Positions 35,571 to 46,804 are shown, counted from the stretch's first letter. The stretch: DNA of 64,000 nucleotides from Odontocerum albicorne (GCA_949825065.1 OX463862.1:19647118-19711117); one strand, 5' to 3'. The notes: generated by a model not told the origin, from the sequence alone. Program-made: numbers and translations.

Positions 35571-35750
35571 CCTGGCGAGTTTATTGCCATGTGTCAATCT
35601 CTTCCAACCAACCCGAAAGATGTTTTTATGGGCCCTTAGTGTTAATCAGACTAGAATTCTATTTTAAAAAATCTGGGTTCCAGCGGGGATCGAACCCGCA
35701 ACCTCCGGATCGGCAGACAAGTGTCTTACCACCAGGTCACGGAGGTCATC
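35571..35750 (-). mobile_element. SINE1, best-preserved copy
   Basis: Reading the minus strand: GACCTCCGTGACCTGGTGGT, TCTGCCGATCCGGAGGTTGC, GGGTTCGATCCCCGCTGGAA (a perfect B box), then body and tail TTGGTTGGAAGAGATTGACA, GGCAATAAACTCGCCAGG. The tRNA-like head is followed by a unique body and the LINE-B-like tail. Confidence 0.9.
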
Positions 35751-35869
35751 CTTCCACATGTTGATGCAGGGTTACTCAACTCCAGAGGCAAAGTCCTTAA
35801 TGTTTCGTTTATACTAGGTTATTTATATTAATAAAGGAGAGCACAAAGTTAGTAGCTATAATTGAGCTT

Positions 35870-36245
35870 CTTCTCCCTGGCTCCATCCCAACTCATTGTC
35901 TACGAAGACTGTTGGGGTCAGCTCTCCTCATCCTCAGGTTGTATGCTCTTCTGTCCCGGACTACGTCCCCCAGGTCGTGCCTCTGCATCAGGTTATCTTT
36001 TTGCACCACCCATGAATTCTTTGATCTTCCTCTGGTTTTTATTCGAGGAAGATCCATGGAGATTGCCTGGTTCACAATGTGATCGGGTGCTCTGCGTCCA
36101 ACATGCCCATACCATCTCAATTGCCTCTCCTCCATCTTGCTGTTGATGTCTGTAACACCTAGGCTTCCATGAATGCGTGAGGTTTTTATTTTGTCTCTTA
36201 GGGACACACCAGCTGACCATCTTAGCATGCACATTTCAGCAGTTT
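35870..36245 (-). mobile_element. RTE-like LINE C-terminal fragment
   Basis: The minus-strand open frame 36234-35893 reads MCMLRWSAGVSLRDKIKTSR, GSLGVTDINSKMEERQLRWY, GHVGRRAPDHIV and VVRDRRAYNLRMRRADPN. This is a standard RTE/BovB-type endonuclease-RT C terminus. It is open for 113 codons but truncated, so not a host gene. Confidence 0.85.
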
Positions 36246-36739
36246 CTAGTTGCCTAAAGTAAGAGCTAGCTATAATTGAGCGAATTCATCATATGTTTTA
36301 CACTAAAATGGTTTAATTATGAATTCATCAGTGTTTTGTATGGTTTTACAGCATGTAAATCTGGCGGGCATAGGCAATTAGACTATTCCTTCCAACCATC
36401 CAAAAGTATGTTATAAAAATGAAATGCATAATCAGACAAGGTTCCTTTTTATTTTTTAAGTGCCAAAACCTAATGTGTAACACCAAGAATGAGAGATTGG
36501 CATCTAATAACAGGCTATATCAATACATATTGCTTTGATGAACAGAAGATCTCAAAAAGACAACATAAAATGATAAGATAAAAAGTTTTTTAATAATAGT
36601 AATAATAATAACAATTTGTATAGCACCGTTTAAAGAACAACTCTCCTAAAGGGCTCTTTAAGTCGGAATTCGAACTCACTTATTATTAACAGAGTAAAAA
36701 TATTAGAAAAAACGTTAAGTGTAAAGGTACGAATATGTT

Positions 36740-37309
36740 ATACTTAAGAAATTGTAGCATGGTCTCTGTGACAGTTCACAAATTTGCCCCAATACAACCT
36801 TGTAACGATGTTCAGTAATTTTAATTATTTTATCAACTTTAATATAAGCCTCGATTCTAATAAATAGCAAGCTATTTAGGTAAATACATTACATAAAACT
36901 AACAATAATGACAAATTAATACATCTTGTTACAAATTAGCAAAAATGTGGCAGTTTGTTAAAATCAAATAATATTTGGTGACGTTTGTCAAGTCACTACG
37001 TTAGTCTGCATTGGCTAGAGATGGGGTATTCGATAATTGGATTTTCAATTTTTTTTATACATAAAATTAAATGTTCGTAATTAGTATTAATCCATAGTGG
37101 ATCTTGACCTATTTATAGATAATACAAATCATACAATACATTAGAAAGTCAGTATAATGAAAATTAGGAATTGAAATGTCAGTTTAGAGAAAAACAATTT
37201 TTCAATTTATAAAAAACTATTCGATTTGTAAAAAAATTATTTCACCCCATCTCTTTGAGAAATGACATTTCAAATATCACAGGAACCATCCTACATTTTC
37301 TCAAGTATA
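36740..37309. mobile_element. M1-family element, long copy (~570 bp)
   Basis: The left arm has the same order as the 220-bp MITE (TCACAAATTTGCCCCAATAC, GCCTCGATTCTAATAAATAG). It then continues through about 350 bp of unrelated AT-rich sequence to AATATCACAGGAACCATCCT and TCAAGTATA, the complement of the left end TATACTTAAGAAATTGTAG. Confidence 0.6.
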
Positions 37310-37319
37310 GATTAGGAAC

Positions 37320-37530
37320 TTCTTTACATCTGCATATATTTATAAAAACATATTTGAGAAGAATATCACAGAAAACTTACCAAAGGAAAACAAACTACAA
37401 AGAAACCTTTGTAGATCTTCCAATATGGGGATAGTAACACATTCGGCTTTAGGTGGTGTTTAGTATTCATATATAATCATAAATTTTGATAAGATTCCCC
37501 CAAAACGAATGTCTTCAAGTTCTTCCTAAA
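37320..37530 (+). repeat. Dispersed repeat R6
   Basis: CATCTGCATATATTTATAAA, GTAGATCTTCCAATATGGGG, ACACATTCGGCTTTAGGTGG and GAATGTCTTCAAGTTCTTCC match 30905-31100. Confidence 0.65.
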
Positions 37531-37984
37531 GCTGTACATGCCACTCGTGTCTCCCAAAACTTTAGAGGCAGACGAAATCGATGTAATTAAAATAATACTC
37601 GAAAAAACATACATCAACCAAAAATAAAGATCATTAATTCATCAAATATTACGTAATATAAATATGACTGTTCCAATAACAAAATAAACATATTAAAATG
37701 TTGAAAAATACACTTGTCGACTAAAACCAATCAAGAAATAGACTTAATATGAGGGAATATTGTGCACAGCTCCAGGAATACCCAAATAGCCAAAAATCTA
37801 ATAAATTACAATTTACTTGAAAAATTCAAACAGAGAATAACAAATTACGTTTAACAGTTACAATAGCACCTGAGCGTATATTCAAACATTTTGTTTTCAA
37901 AATGGACTCTCGGTCAATTGAAGATTAAACACGGCAACTATTTAGTACAAAAAATATACGATCGTGAAAATTGGCATGGAAAGG

Positions 37985-38440
37985 TTATATTCTTCTTCCT
38001 AGTGTCATGTCAGGTCTCCCCAACGTTGACTATCACCTGAGAGTAAGCATATTTATCCCCGGCAGTCCATAAAAGATCCCCAACGCTCCTTATACCAGTC
38101 CAATCACGTATATAGCGGAGCCAGGAAATTTGTCTCCTGCCAACACCTCTTCGACCCTCTATTTTGCCTTGGATGATCAGGTGCAGTAATTTGTACTTTT
38201 CTCCTCTAAGTACATGACCCAAATGTCACCTTTCGGATTTTAATATTAGTCACCAACTCTCTATCAACTTTGGCTCTTTGAAAAACTCTCGTGTTGCTGA
38301 CCATATCGGTCCAGGGTATCCGTAGCATTTTCCGGTGTATCCACATTTCAAATGCTTATAGGTTATATTATTAAATTTTAATTTTCTCATAAAGATCGTA
38401 ATGCAAGTCTGACAAAATGAAATAAAGTCACTAGTTAGAC
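37985..38440 (-). mobile_element. RTE-like LINE C-terminal fragment
   Basis: On the minus strand, over two frames: MWIHRKMLRIPWTDMV, then LGHVLRGEKYKLLHL-type text and IIQGKIEGRRGVGRRQISWL, RDWTGIRSVGDLL, SQVIVNVGET. Typical of the C terminus of insect RTE-like retrotransposons, broken by a frameshift near 38225. Confidence 0.85.
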
Positions 38441-38814
38441 GGAGATAAAGGCTTTTGGACAACGTGCAGCCAGATCTTGGAAGGCTGGGAGTCGAAGAAA
38501 CTGTAAAAGAAAATTGACTTCTTAAAAAAGGAACCTTAATTTTTATATAAATTGTACAACCATCCGATATATTTTTTGTTTTGCTATTCTTCTTTATGTA
38601 TTGTGTCCAGTACCCCTGGCAATCATTCGTCAGAAAATATCTCTGTCTTTAGTGGCACGAAACAGTTCCTCACATGTCTAGATACCTGTCCATTCGCGAA
38701 TGTTACATGATCAAGGCAGGTGCCTTCTAATGATTCCACTTTGACCTCTCAATTTTGACTATTAATATTAATTTTTGCCATCACGACAAAAATACATTTA
38801 GTTAAGTCTCTTGT

Positions 38815-38990
38815 CTTCAAAATGTTTATAACCGGGGCGGAGATGTGGACTTTGAGAGCAAGTGAGTTACATGGAATAGATTCATTTAAAATATGATGCT
38901 GGAGAATTGTTATGAATTCCATGGACAGCAACGAGAAATAATGCCTCCGTTCTCGAAAAAACTTAGAATCACCTACAGATTGTCGACAAT
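38815..38990 (+). mobile_element. RTE-like LINE fragment
   Basis: The plus strand reads TGAEMWTLRASELHGIDSFK, then WCWRIVMNSMDS and a stop. This is the GxExWTL...MWCWRRML segment that precedes the LINE tail. Confidence 0.65.
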
Positions 38991-39233
38991 ATGCCTACGA
39001 GTCCTTCAATTCTTTTTTTAAGTTATTGTTTACTGTCCATGCAGTGAGACTCTGGAACCGGTTACAAACCAATGTTAGACTCGCTCCATCCTTGGCATGT
39101 TTTAAGAAGCGACTGAAAAAACTATTCATTTCTAGTCAGTAATATAACATGTTTCATTCCTGATTTTTCTTTCCTCTCCACCATCCCCTCCTTTTCTTTT
39201 GATTGATAATATCTCAATTTTAGTTTTATTATA

Positions 39234-39608
39234 CAGTGGTACCTCGAGTTACGAACATAATTCGTTCATTGATTCCATTCGCGAGCCGAAATGTTCGCAA
39301 ACCGAAACAATTTTTCTTGAGAGCCGCCATAATGAGGGTTAATTTAATGCAAAATAAATTTTATATATACTGTAAATTATATGTATAAAAAGCAAAAAAA
39401 ATTGTATCAAGAACAACGAACGCAACGATAAACAATGTTCACAACGCGCGCACCTGAGAACAACTAATGCGTAATTGCGTAATGCGCCGTTACAACTAAT
39501 TCGTGAGCCGAGGCATTGTACGCAGGTCGAGTCAAAATTTGTTCGGAAATTGTGTTCGTAAACCGATTTGTTTGTGACTAGAAGCGATCGTGACCTGAGG
39601 TTTGACAG
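39234..39608. mobile_element. Tigger-like MITE, ~375 bp
   Basis: The left end is TA|CAGTGGTACCTCGAGTTACG. The right end on the other strand is TA|CTGTCAAACCTCAGGTCACG, a diverged match sharing ACCTC and ACGA. 'TTCG..AACCGA' blocks repeat internally (TTCGCAAACCGAAAC, TTCGTAAACCGATTT). Confidence 0.75.
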
Positions 39609-39637
39609 TATATATGTTTATAAATTTCATATCAATG

Positions 39638-39800
39638 ATAGAGGTACATGGTCGCGCGATAATGCACTGGACTTCCGTGCGGAAAGTCGTCGGTTCGAAC
39701 CCCGCACTGTTTTACTCTCCTCGAACGACACAGGCACTTTTTCCGCCTAGTGTTCGATGGCATAAGGATACCTATGACTTCGATCATATCTATTCTTTTA
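39638..39800 (+). mobile_element. SINE2
   Basis: GAGGTACATGGTCGCGCGAT, AATGCACTGGACTTCCGTGC, a perfect B box TCGGTTCGAACCCC, then CTCCTCGAACGACACAGGCA and CCTATGACTTCGATCATATC. The same architecture as 29893-30045. Confidence 0.8.
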
Positions 39801-39984
39801 AAAATAAAAATTAATAATTATTTGAATATTTTTTTGCGACCATGTTACTTCCTTTATTTACTTTTGTCTGATTGATTAGAAGAGAAGAGATTGCCACCTG
39901 GCAATAATCCCGCTAGATTGTTTTCAAAATGAAATGTGAAATAAATAAAGATTGTGAAGAATCGGGCTATGTCTGAACTCAAAC

Positions 39985-40090
39985 AATGCATTAACTCAGT
40001 CTGAGAACTCAGACAGTGCATATACTCAATCCGAACTCAGGCAGTGCATCAACTCAATCCGAACTCAGGCACTGCATTAACTCGGTCCAT
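39985..40090. repeat. ~28-bp tandem repeat, 3-4 copies
   Basis: Variants of AACTCAGGCAGTGCATCAAC plus TCAATCCG. Confidence 0.85.
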
Positions 40091-40610
40091 ATAACAATTC
40101 AGACCTTTCTAACTGATTAATTGATCTTTACGAGTATATGAGCTAAAATGTTTGTGGTTTGGATATTTTATGCTTAAGTGTGTTGAATTGATGTGTTATT
40201 TTTATGAGCTCCTCTTTGAATGTTTGACCTCAATATCTTACATGTAAGAGAGTAAGCTTGAAATAAATAGAGGAACCAATTCCATACAAATATTATGTTG
40301 GAAACATGTAATGTGCAGTCTGATATTTGAATGTATCACTGACACACCATCTATAAAATTCAAATATGTAACGCTTCTATAAAAGGTTACAATAAATGTT
40401 AGTAGATAGTTAACTTATGAATGTGTGATAAAAAACAAGTTATTTTTATTTATTTATTTTATTTCAATAGTCAAGTGAACTTATTGAAACGAAAAGATTT
40501 AAAAATTTAAATTTAAGCAGTGTTATACGATAGAAAAAAAATTATGTTTACAATCTGTGAGTTACTTGCCTACTCCAGTGGTTCTTAACCCGAAAGATCG
40601 ACTATTTTTT

Positions 40611-40815
40611 TGCAATTTGTTAAATAAAACACTGTTTATTCCACTTAATATAACGGTATAACCCTACCGGATTCAAGGTTTTCACCTCATCATCAGTCTT
40701 GTTTGTGCTTTCCTGATGATGAGGTTAAAACCTTGAGACAGGTAGAATTATACCGTTTTATTAAGTAGAATAAACAGTGTTTTACTAAACAAATTACAAT
40801 GTGTTATTTATAGTT
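40611..40815. mobile_element. Palindromic MITE, family P1, copy d
   Basis: Both arms are present. Left: ACACTGTTTATTCCACTTAA, ACCCTACCGGATTCAAGG, CACCTCATCATCAG. Right: CTGATGATGAGGTTAAAACC, GACAGGTAGAATTATACCG, TTAAGTAGAATAAACAGTGT. The centre is TCTTGTTTGTGCTTTC. Confidence 0.85.
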
Positions 40816-40819
40816 AAGG

Positions 40820-41125
40820 TGGAGGTTGTGGAGGTTTAAAGACATTGTAATTTGTTGTGGTTGTGGAGGTTTAAAGACATTGCACATTGTGGAGGTTTAA
40901 AGACATTGTAATTTGTTTTGTCCCAACACTGTTTATTCCACTTTGTATAACAGTATAACCCTACCGGTTCTTGTTTGTTCTCCCCTGGTGATGAGGTGGA
41001 AACCTTGAAACCGGTGGGGTTATACCGTTATACAAAGTGGAATAAACAGTGTTGAAGTTAACAAATTACAATGTCTTTAAACCTCTACAGTGTTAGTGCC
41101 TTAATTATAAATAATATATAAAATT
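40820..41125. mobile_element. Palindromic MITE, family P1, copy c with internal triplication
   Basis: The outer left arm is expanded: GAGGTTTAAAGACATTG occurs three times (40827-40910). Then come CACTGTTTATTCCACTTTGT, TACCGGTTCTTGTTTG (arm shortened) and the right arm CTGGTGATGAGGTGG, AAACCGGTGGGGTTATACCG, GTGGAATAAACAGTG, AATGTCTTTAAACCTC. Confidence 0.8.
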
Positions 41126-41159
41126 CAAATGTAATTAAAATTAATATATGGAGAAATAC

Positions 41160-41685
41160 ACTATTAATATCCGGGAAGGTTATGGCCTCCGTATTTTGGG
41201 ATGCGCATGGTATAATATTCATCCATCACCTTGAAAAGGGAAAAACCATCAATAGCGAATATTACATAGCGTTATTGGAGTGTTTGAAGGCAGAAATTGC
41301 AAATAAAACGGCCCCATATGAAGAAGAAAAAAGTTCTCTTTTATCAGGACAATGCACCGTGTCACAAGTCGATGGTAACGATGGCCAAATTGCACGAGTT
41401 GAACTTCGAATTGCTTCCGCACCCACCGTATTCTTCAGATTTGGCCCCCAGCGACTATTGGCTGTTCGCAGACCTCAAAAAGATGCTCCAAGGAAAAAGA
41501 TTTGGCTCCAATGAAGAAGTGATTGCCGAAACTAACGCCTATTTTGAAACCAAAGATAAATCGTTCTACACGGCTGGCATAGAAAAGTTAAGAAAGCGTT
41601 GGAATGAATGTATCGCTCTTGAAGGAGACTATGTTGATGAAGAAAGAAGAATTTTGGCAAACAAATGTTGTTTTAGTAGTTAGTC
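41160..41685 (+). pseudogene. Mariner transposase C-terminal half, frameshifted
   Basis: Two overlapping frames encode the catalytic half of a mariner transposase. First MASVFWDAHGIIFIHHLEKG (second-aspartate strand), then INSEYYIALLECLKAE. After a frameshift near 41295-41310 come KKKKVLFYQDNAPCHKS, SSDLAPSDYWLFADLKKML (third aspartate) and IEKLRKRWNECIALEGDYVD. The stop is at 41681-41683. Note YSS in place of the usual YSP before DLAPSD. The N-terminal DNA-binding domains and 5' end are missing. It is dead by truncation and frameshift. Confidence 0.9.
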
Positions 41686-42803
41686 CCGGGCCTTATTGAT
41701 CGATGTGTTATACTCGTATAATAATAATAAAAAAATATCTCCGGAATTGATTGTAATTTCTTGTCTTAAGGAACTGCATGTTACTCCTCCCAAATGATAC
41801 ACACCTCATTCCCAAGCTATGACACCATTTCATCCGCATTATACCACATCAAAATCATTTCCAACACCTCCTCATCAAACACTACATTCACACCACTTAT
41901 ATGCCTTTATAGAGACCCCTATATAAATCTATAAAATTATGATTATATTGAATTAACTAAATAAAATCTCATGTGTAATTTGATACTGTCAAAAAACTTA
42001 AGTATTTCTTTGCTTTTCTATTTCCTATGAATTTGCAGATAACAAGTATTTGCTGACTGAAGAATTCCAGAAAACCGCCTCCATAGTTAGTAAAACATAT
42101 TTGCTTTTGTGTTATTTTTTTTGTCTTTTTTCGTTTGAATGTGTAATTTCATTTGTGTAAACATTTCAGCATTTAATTGAATAATGAAATGCATTTATTT
42201 TAGTTTGTTTTTTTTTCCTTTACTGTAAGTAGCTTTTGGATTTGCTGTTTAAGCATTGTTTTAATATATTTAATGTAGTTTTAATTGTTTGATGTTCGTA
42301 ATGATTTAAGCCACGATAAAAAATGCATGCAAAATTGTATAAATTGTCATATTCAACATTGTTTTAGGAATGGCGTCATTCCATGTCACGCTGTTTCTAA
42401 AACCTAACGATAGAATAATAAAAGGAAAATTTATATAGCGCAGTTTAGAGAGTATACTCTCCTCAAGGGTACTTGAAATCATCACAATATTTAAATAAAA
42501 ATTCTGTCTTACACCTTTTGATTTTTCGTTTACAATTTGTATTGGAGTGCGTTAAAAATTATTTGTTACGATTTTTTTGTCAATTTGTCAATTTTTAATA
42601 AATTATTGAAAAACGTTTTGGAAATTCGTACTTTGTTAGTTGATATTTCCTGAAAGGTATATGAAAACCATATACGGCCCATTTTATAGCTCTCAAAAAA
42701 TGGGCTTTCAAATTATTTAACCAAAATTTTCATTTTTGATTTTCAACATGTCTACGTTAAAATTCACAGCTCGTTGTATTACTATATTAAATTTTTGTTG
42801 CAT

Positions 42804-42961
42804 ACCGTATAACCTGGCGGGTTTTTTGCCATGTGACAATATCTTCCAATCAACCAGGAAGATTTTAAAGAGGTCTTAAGTGATAAACAGAATGGAATCC
42901 TTTTTAAAAAGTCTGGGTTGAGAGACTAGCGTCTTACCAACTAGGCCATGAAGGTCATCTC
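42804..42961 (-). mobile_element. SINE1, B-box region deleted
   Basis: The minus strand has GGCCTAGTTGGTAAGACGCT, skips the GGTTCGA motif, and ends with the tail GATATTGTCACATGGCAAAA, ACCCGCCAGGTTATACGG. Confidence 0.75.
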
Positions 42962-43337
42962 TCACGATACCAAAACAAAAATTCGTGGACATGTACCAAA
43001 AAGAAAATTTTAGTTAAAAAATTTAATATAAATTTTTGAGATTATCAAAAATAAAATTTTTGATTTAAAAATTTTCTTATCAGCTTTTAGTATTATATCT
43101 AGTGAAATATGCATGTTCACTAATGAGGTGGAATAATCCCGTTGAAGATGATGCTGATACAAATCTCAAATTAAAGTACATACAAGAGAGCAGGATAAGA
43201 CTCGAGTCGAGGAGTTTGCTTGTATTATATATTTTTTTACTATACAATATACAGTACTTATGATATATAAAAAGAAAAAATATTGTAAAAAAATGTATTT
43301 CAAATTAAATATTATATGTTCAAAAACCAACAAACTA

Positions 43338-43740
43338 GGTATTTCCTGGTCAGATATCTTTATAATAATAGTCAAAGCATCCTTGTTTCACACCCTTATT
43401 AATACAAAACCATTCAGTCAACAAAACTGCGTAACAAACATTTCCTGGTCAGATATCTTTATTTCAATAGTCAAAGCATCCTTGTTTCACACCCTTATTA
43501 ATACAAAACAATTCAGTCAACAAAACTGCGTAACAAACATTTCCTGGTCAGATATCTTTATAACAATAGTCAAAGCATCCTTGTTTCACACCCTTATTAA
43601 TACAAAACAATTTAGTCAACAAAACTGCGTAACAAACATTTCCTGGTCAGATATCTTTATAACAATAGTCCAAAGCATCCTTGTTTCACACCCTTATTAA
43701 TACAAAACCATTCAGTCAACAAAGCTGCATGTAACAAACA
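43338..43740. repeat. 99-bp tandem repeat made from an antisense RT segment, 4 copies
   Basis: The unit is TTTCCTGGTCAGATATCTTT, ATAACAATAGTCAAAGCATC, CTTGTTTCACACCCTTATTA, ATACAAAACAATTCAGTCAA, CAAAACTGCGTAACAAACA. On the minus strand the unit encodes a decayed 'LTEWF-x-I-x-KGVKQGC' segment of a LINE reverse transcriptase. The plus-strand 146-codon open frame exists only because 99 is divisible by 3. Confidence 0.85.
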
Positions 43741-44179
43741 TTTTTCTTTTCTTTTTAAATTAGGTTTCATATATTTCCACTCCATTGGAAATGTTTAATC
43801 AGAAGATTGTCTGCCTTATCTCTCATCTTTATCAAATGTATAGTGTGTGGTCAAGCATGCAGTAATCATTTTGTTTTTAATATAAATCCATTTGACAGAC
43901 CGATTTTTTATTGTTTAAAGCAATATGTTTAAAAAATAAATATATAACCAAAATTTGGTAAGTTGCAAAAACATATTACGGTTTAAAAGTTTGATTTCTT
44001 TATTTTTTAGCATTACACAAGGTGTGTTTTTCAAATAAGGTCTCTGTTTAAATAAGAAAAAAAAAATGTGAAAGATAAAAATTATTTTCTATGACCAATT
44101 TCTATTATTTTTCTACAAAATTGCATTTGTACATTTATTGCATTACATGAAATAAAATTAACAGAAAAATTTATCATGA

Positions 44180-44811
44180 AAACTGAATTTGAAGTAGGAT
44201 TGAAACTGTTGAACACGTTCAGTGTTGAAAACGCCTATAGTTCGTTCAGTGTGACTTTTGTTCTGTGCTCAAAATGCCTACCATCGTTATATTCCCAATT
44301 TATTTAGATGAATTTAAAAAACAAGTGAGCCCAGAATGGCCTTACTGTACTGATAAGGTTTGTAAAGGTTAATATAGGGCAATACTTGTTTTTTTTATTT
44401 TTTTAACAGCACAGTAATTATAAATGAAATTATTCAACGGTCAATGTATTTAAAAAAATAATAAGCAATGATAAAAGTACATTTCAAAAAATACCTGTTT
44501 TCCTGTTTTCTTAAAAAAGGTCACAAACTACAAAACTGAATTTAAAGTAGAATTAATGCTGTTTAAAAAGTAATAAAACAATAAAAAAAAAATGTTTCAA
44601 GTGCATAGTTCACCAGCAAAAGAGATTATCTGTTTTTAGCTGTTTTATGATCAACACACAGCAATAAATATAAAAAATTACAAAGATGACGTAATTGAAT
44701 TTGAAGTGAATTTGAAACTGTTTAAAAAGCATTGAGAAAAGTAGATTTCAAGTGCATTTACTGATAAAAGGATTTTTTTACCGGTTTTTGACCATTTTAC
44801 GACAGTTGCAA
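44180..44811. repeat. Dispersed repeat R5 with internal ~160-bp repeats
   Basis: 44205-44440 matches the gene 1 3' flank (5350-5610). Downstream, GAATTTGAAGT...GAAACTGTTTAAAAAG...TTTCAAGTGCAT recurs at about 44185, 44540 and 44697. The start, CACGTTCAGTGTTGAAAACG, resembles the CACGTTCACTGCCGACC repeat near 58088. Confidence 0.55.
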
Positions 44812-44815
44812 TATA

Positions 44816-45487
44816 TTAGGTGTTAACATAAGTTGTGTCCGTTTTTTTTTTTCCAAATTTAAAAATGAGCACCAAAAGTAAAACAAAATGGTCAAGGTTA
44901 TACGTCATTCGAAACAAAATTTTCTGCTCTACAAGATATTGTGTTTGTTTTTACGTTACATGTATTATTTTATTCAATTTTTTAGACAGTCAACGCGGAG
45001 CTATACATTGCTCAACACTGCAATTCAACAAAAAAGGCCGGATCGGCAATATGGCGTTATTCTGCATCTCGATAACGTCCACCCTCATATCACCAACATT
45101 ACAGAAAATGCCATTCAAATGCTTGGTTGGGAAGTCCTGCTGCACCTTCCATATTCTCTAGACCTTGCACCATCGGATTTCCACCTTTTCCGGTCGCTTT
45201 CGAACAATTTGCGCTACGTTTTCTTCAATAATGATGTCGAATTGCTGACATGGTTGGACGAATTCCTCTAGTCAAGACCGGATGGTATTTATCAAACAGG
45301 CATTGAAAAATTTGTAGAACGTTGGCAAGAAGTTGTAAATAATGAAGGAGAATACATTATTGACTAATTTGTTGTAAAATAATGAAAGAGAATACATTAT
45401 TGGCTAATTTGTAGTCATTTTTTTTTGTTATGTCCTCTTGTTCTCTTCATTTCGAAAAAAACGGATTTAACTTATGTTAACACCCAA
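44816..45487 (+). mobile_element. Deleted mariner element, 672 bp
   Basis: Ends TTAGGTGTTAACATAAGTTG and (complement of right end) TTGGGTGTTAACATAAGTTA, flanked by TA. A frame at 44888-45271 contains YGVILHLDNVHPHITNITEN and LPYSLDLAPSDFHLFRSLSN, the second-last and last catalytic aspartates with 34 residues between them. It continues after a stop at 45271 as SRPDGIYQTGIEKFVERWQE and NNEGEYIID. The N terminus is missing. YSLD replaces YSPD. Confidence 0.9.
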
Positions 45488-45549
45488 TATATAAAGTTAA
45501 AGTGCTTATTTAAATACTTTGCCAGCCACAAAGGATTGACACCAGAGTC

Positions 45550-45990
45550 CTTTTAGTATAGCAAAGTGCTCCAGTAAATCGGTCCATTGAGATTCATCAT
45601 CTGTATCATTCTCATATCATTACTTAAGGTCGTTATCTATGGGATGTTGGCATTAATCTATGGAATGTTGGTTGACTGCGTGCAGACTTCCCTCAGTCAA
45701 TTCTTTCATCTGATCACTCCATATTGCTGGCGCTCTCTGCTTCTGTTTTTTCACACTTTCTATGACCATCAATTTCTGAAGGTTATCTAGCTCATGTCTT
45801 GAAATGTGCATAAAAAACAGTAGAATACGCTGGAAACATATTGAGGAAGTTGTACCATCACATTTAACTCCTGTAGTATGAAGACGTTTGTTCTTCGATG
45901 ATCCACGGGATTCTCAACATCCGATGCCAACACCATATCACAAAGGAATTTATTCCTGGACATTCTCCGGCTTTTATTCTCTATATTTCA
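45550..45990 (-). mobile_element. RTE-like LINE C-terminal fragment
   Basis: The minus strand reads ISRHELDNLQKLMVIESVKK then IWSDQMKELTEGSLHAVNQH. This is the counterpart of the FEKLLVTGSVKGRE... element at 63404, but better preserved past the WSDQ motif. Further upstream (45830-45990) are weak relics. Confidence 0.7.
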
Positions 45991-46804
45991 ACGCCTTCAG
46001 GCTAGCTTTGGGGAATATAACGGTTTAAACATTTATGATTTATAATTTAGTATACAATAACTTTGTATGTACTGCAAGCTTCCATATTATTATGTTTTAT
46101 TCATTTATGTGTAGTTATTCAAATGATTGATTATTGTATGTAATATTTGCATGATTCCACATTTACTTTTTCAATTGTAGTAGAAACTTTAGGTTAACTT
46201 TTTTTTGTATTAGTGATTTTTGTTACATAAATTTATTTTTAATTCTAGTATGTAAAAATGTGTCCTCAGTGAGGAAACGTTTGTTCATGTATTATTCGAT
46301 ATGTATCCGACCTTTTATGAAGATCTACTTTTACAGCTAATACAAGAACGCTCGTTACAAACACCCCTGCTCATTACTGCAAATTTATAATTTCTATTGA
46401 AATATAGATATGGAATTAATAACCTTATTTGATAAACGTGGTATTATTTCAAATGTTGATTGTGAGAACTTACTGTGATTGCGCTTCAGTATGGGAATTC
46501 CCAAATTTGGGTATATAGCTATCAAAAAAAAACTTTATTTAAATCAGAGATGTATTTCTGACGGCCATGTAGATAATAAACCTTAATTGCTTACTAAACT
46601 ACAGATTATTTTGTCATTCTACTATTAACACTTAATTACCACAACACATGTTTCTAACTTCTATCCAGTGTTCTCATCAGGAAGACTTATCTTAATTTTT
46701 TACAAGAGCAATACTTTGGTTTCATATTCCATTTCATCCCGAGAGAAATATCTTTATCAGAGGTGACATTTTATGCATTCTTTAATAATATTTTAATTAA
46801 TACA

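Larger units (their letters stand above)
39010..39955 (+). mobile_element. LINE-B 3' end, split by later insertions
   Basis: 39010-39233 holds the ORF2 tail (TTACTGTCCATGCAGTGAGA, GCGACTGAAAAAACTATTCA) and CT-rich UTR. 39815-39955 holds the terminal UTR and tail (GAGATTGCCACCTGGCAATA, CCCGCTAGATTG). A Tigger-like MITE (39234-39608) and a SINE2 (39638-39800) lie between, and about 110 bp of the UTR is missing at the junction. Confidence 0.8.

Noticed and set aside
35640..35750. tRNA gene on the minus strand
   Set aside because: A and B boxes are present but no acceptor or anticodon stem closes, and the sequence continues into the SINE1 body and tail.
35893..36234. 113-codon open frame as a host gene
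   Set aside because: The text (RWYGHVGRR, VVRDRRAYNLRMRRADPN) is a LINE C terminus. It is truncated and lacks an upstream exon.
40571..40600. CAGTGGTTCTTAACC as an hAT terminus (also CAGTGGTTCTGAAC near 58636)
   Set aside because: Single ends only, with no matching inverted end or target duplication.
43260..43700. 146-codon open frame with a repeated 33-residue unit
   Set aside because: The frame is a by-product of a 99-bp tandem repeat derived from antisense LINE sequence. It has no splice or start context and A+T-driven codon use.
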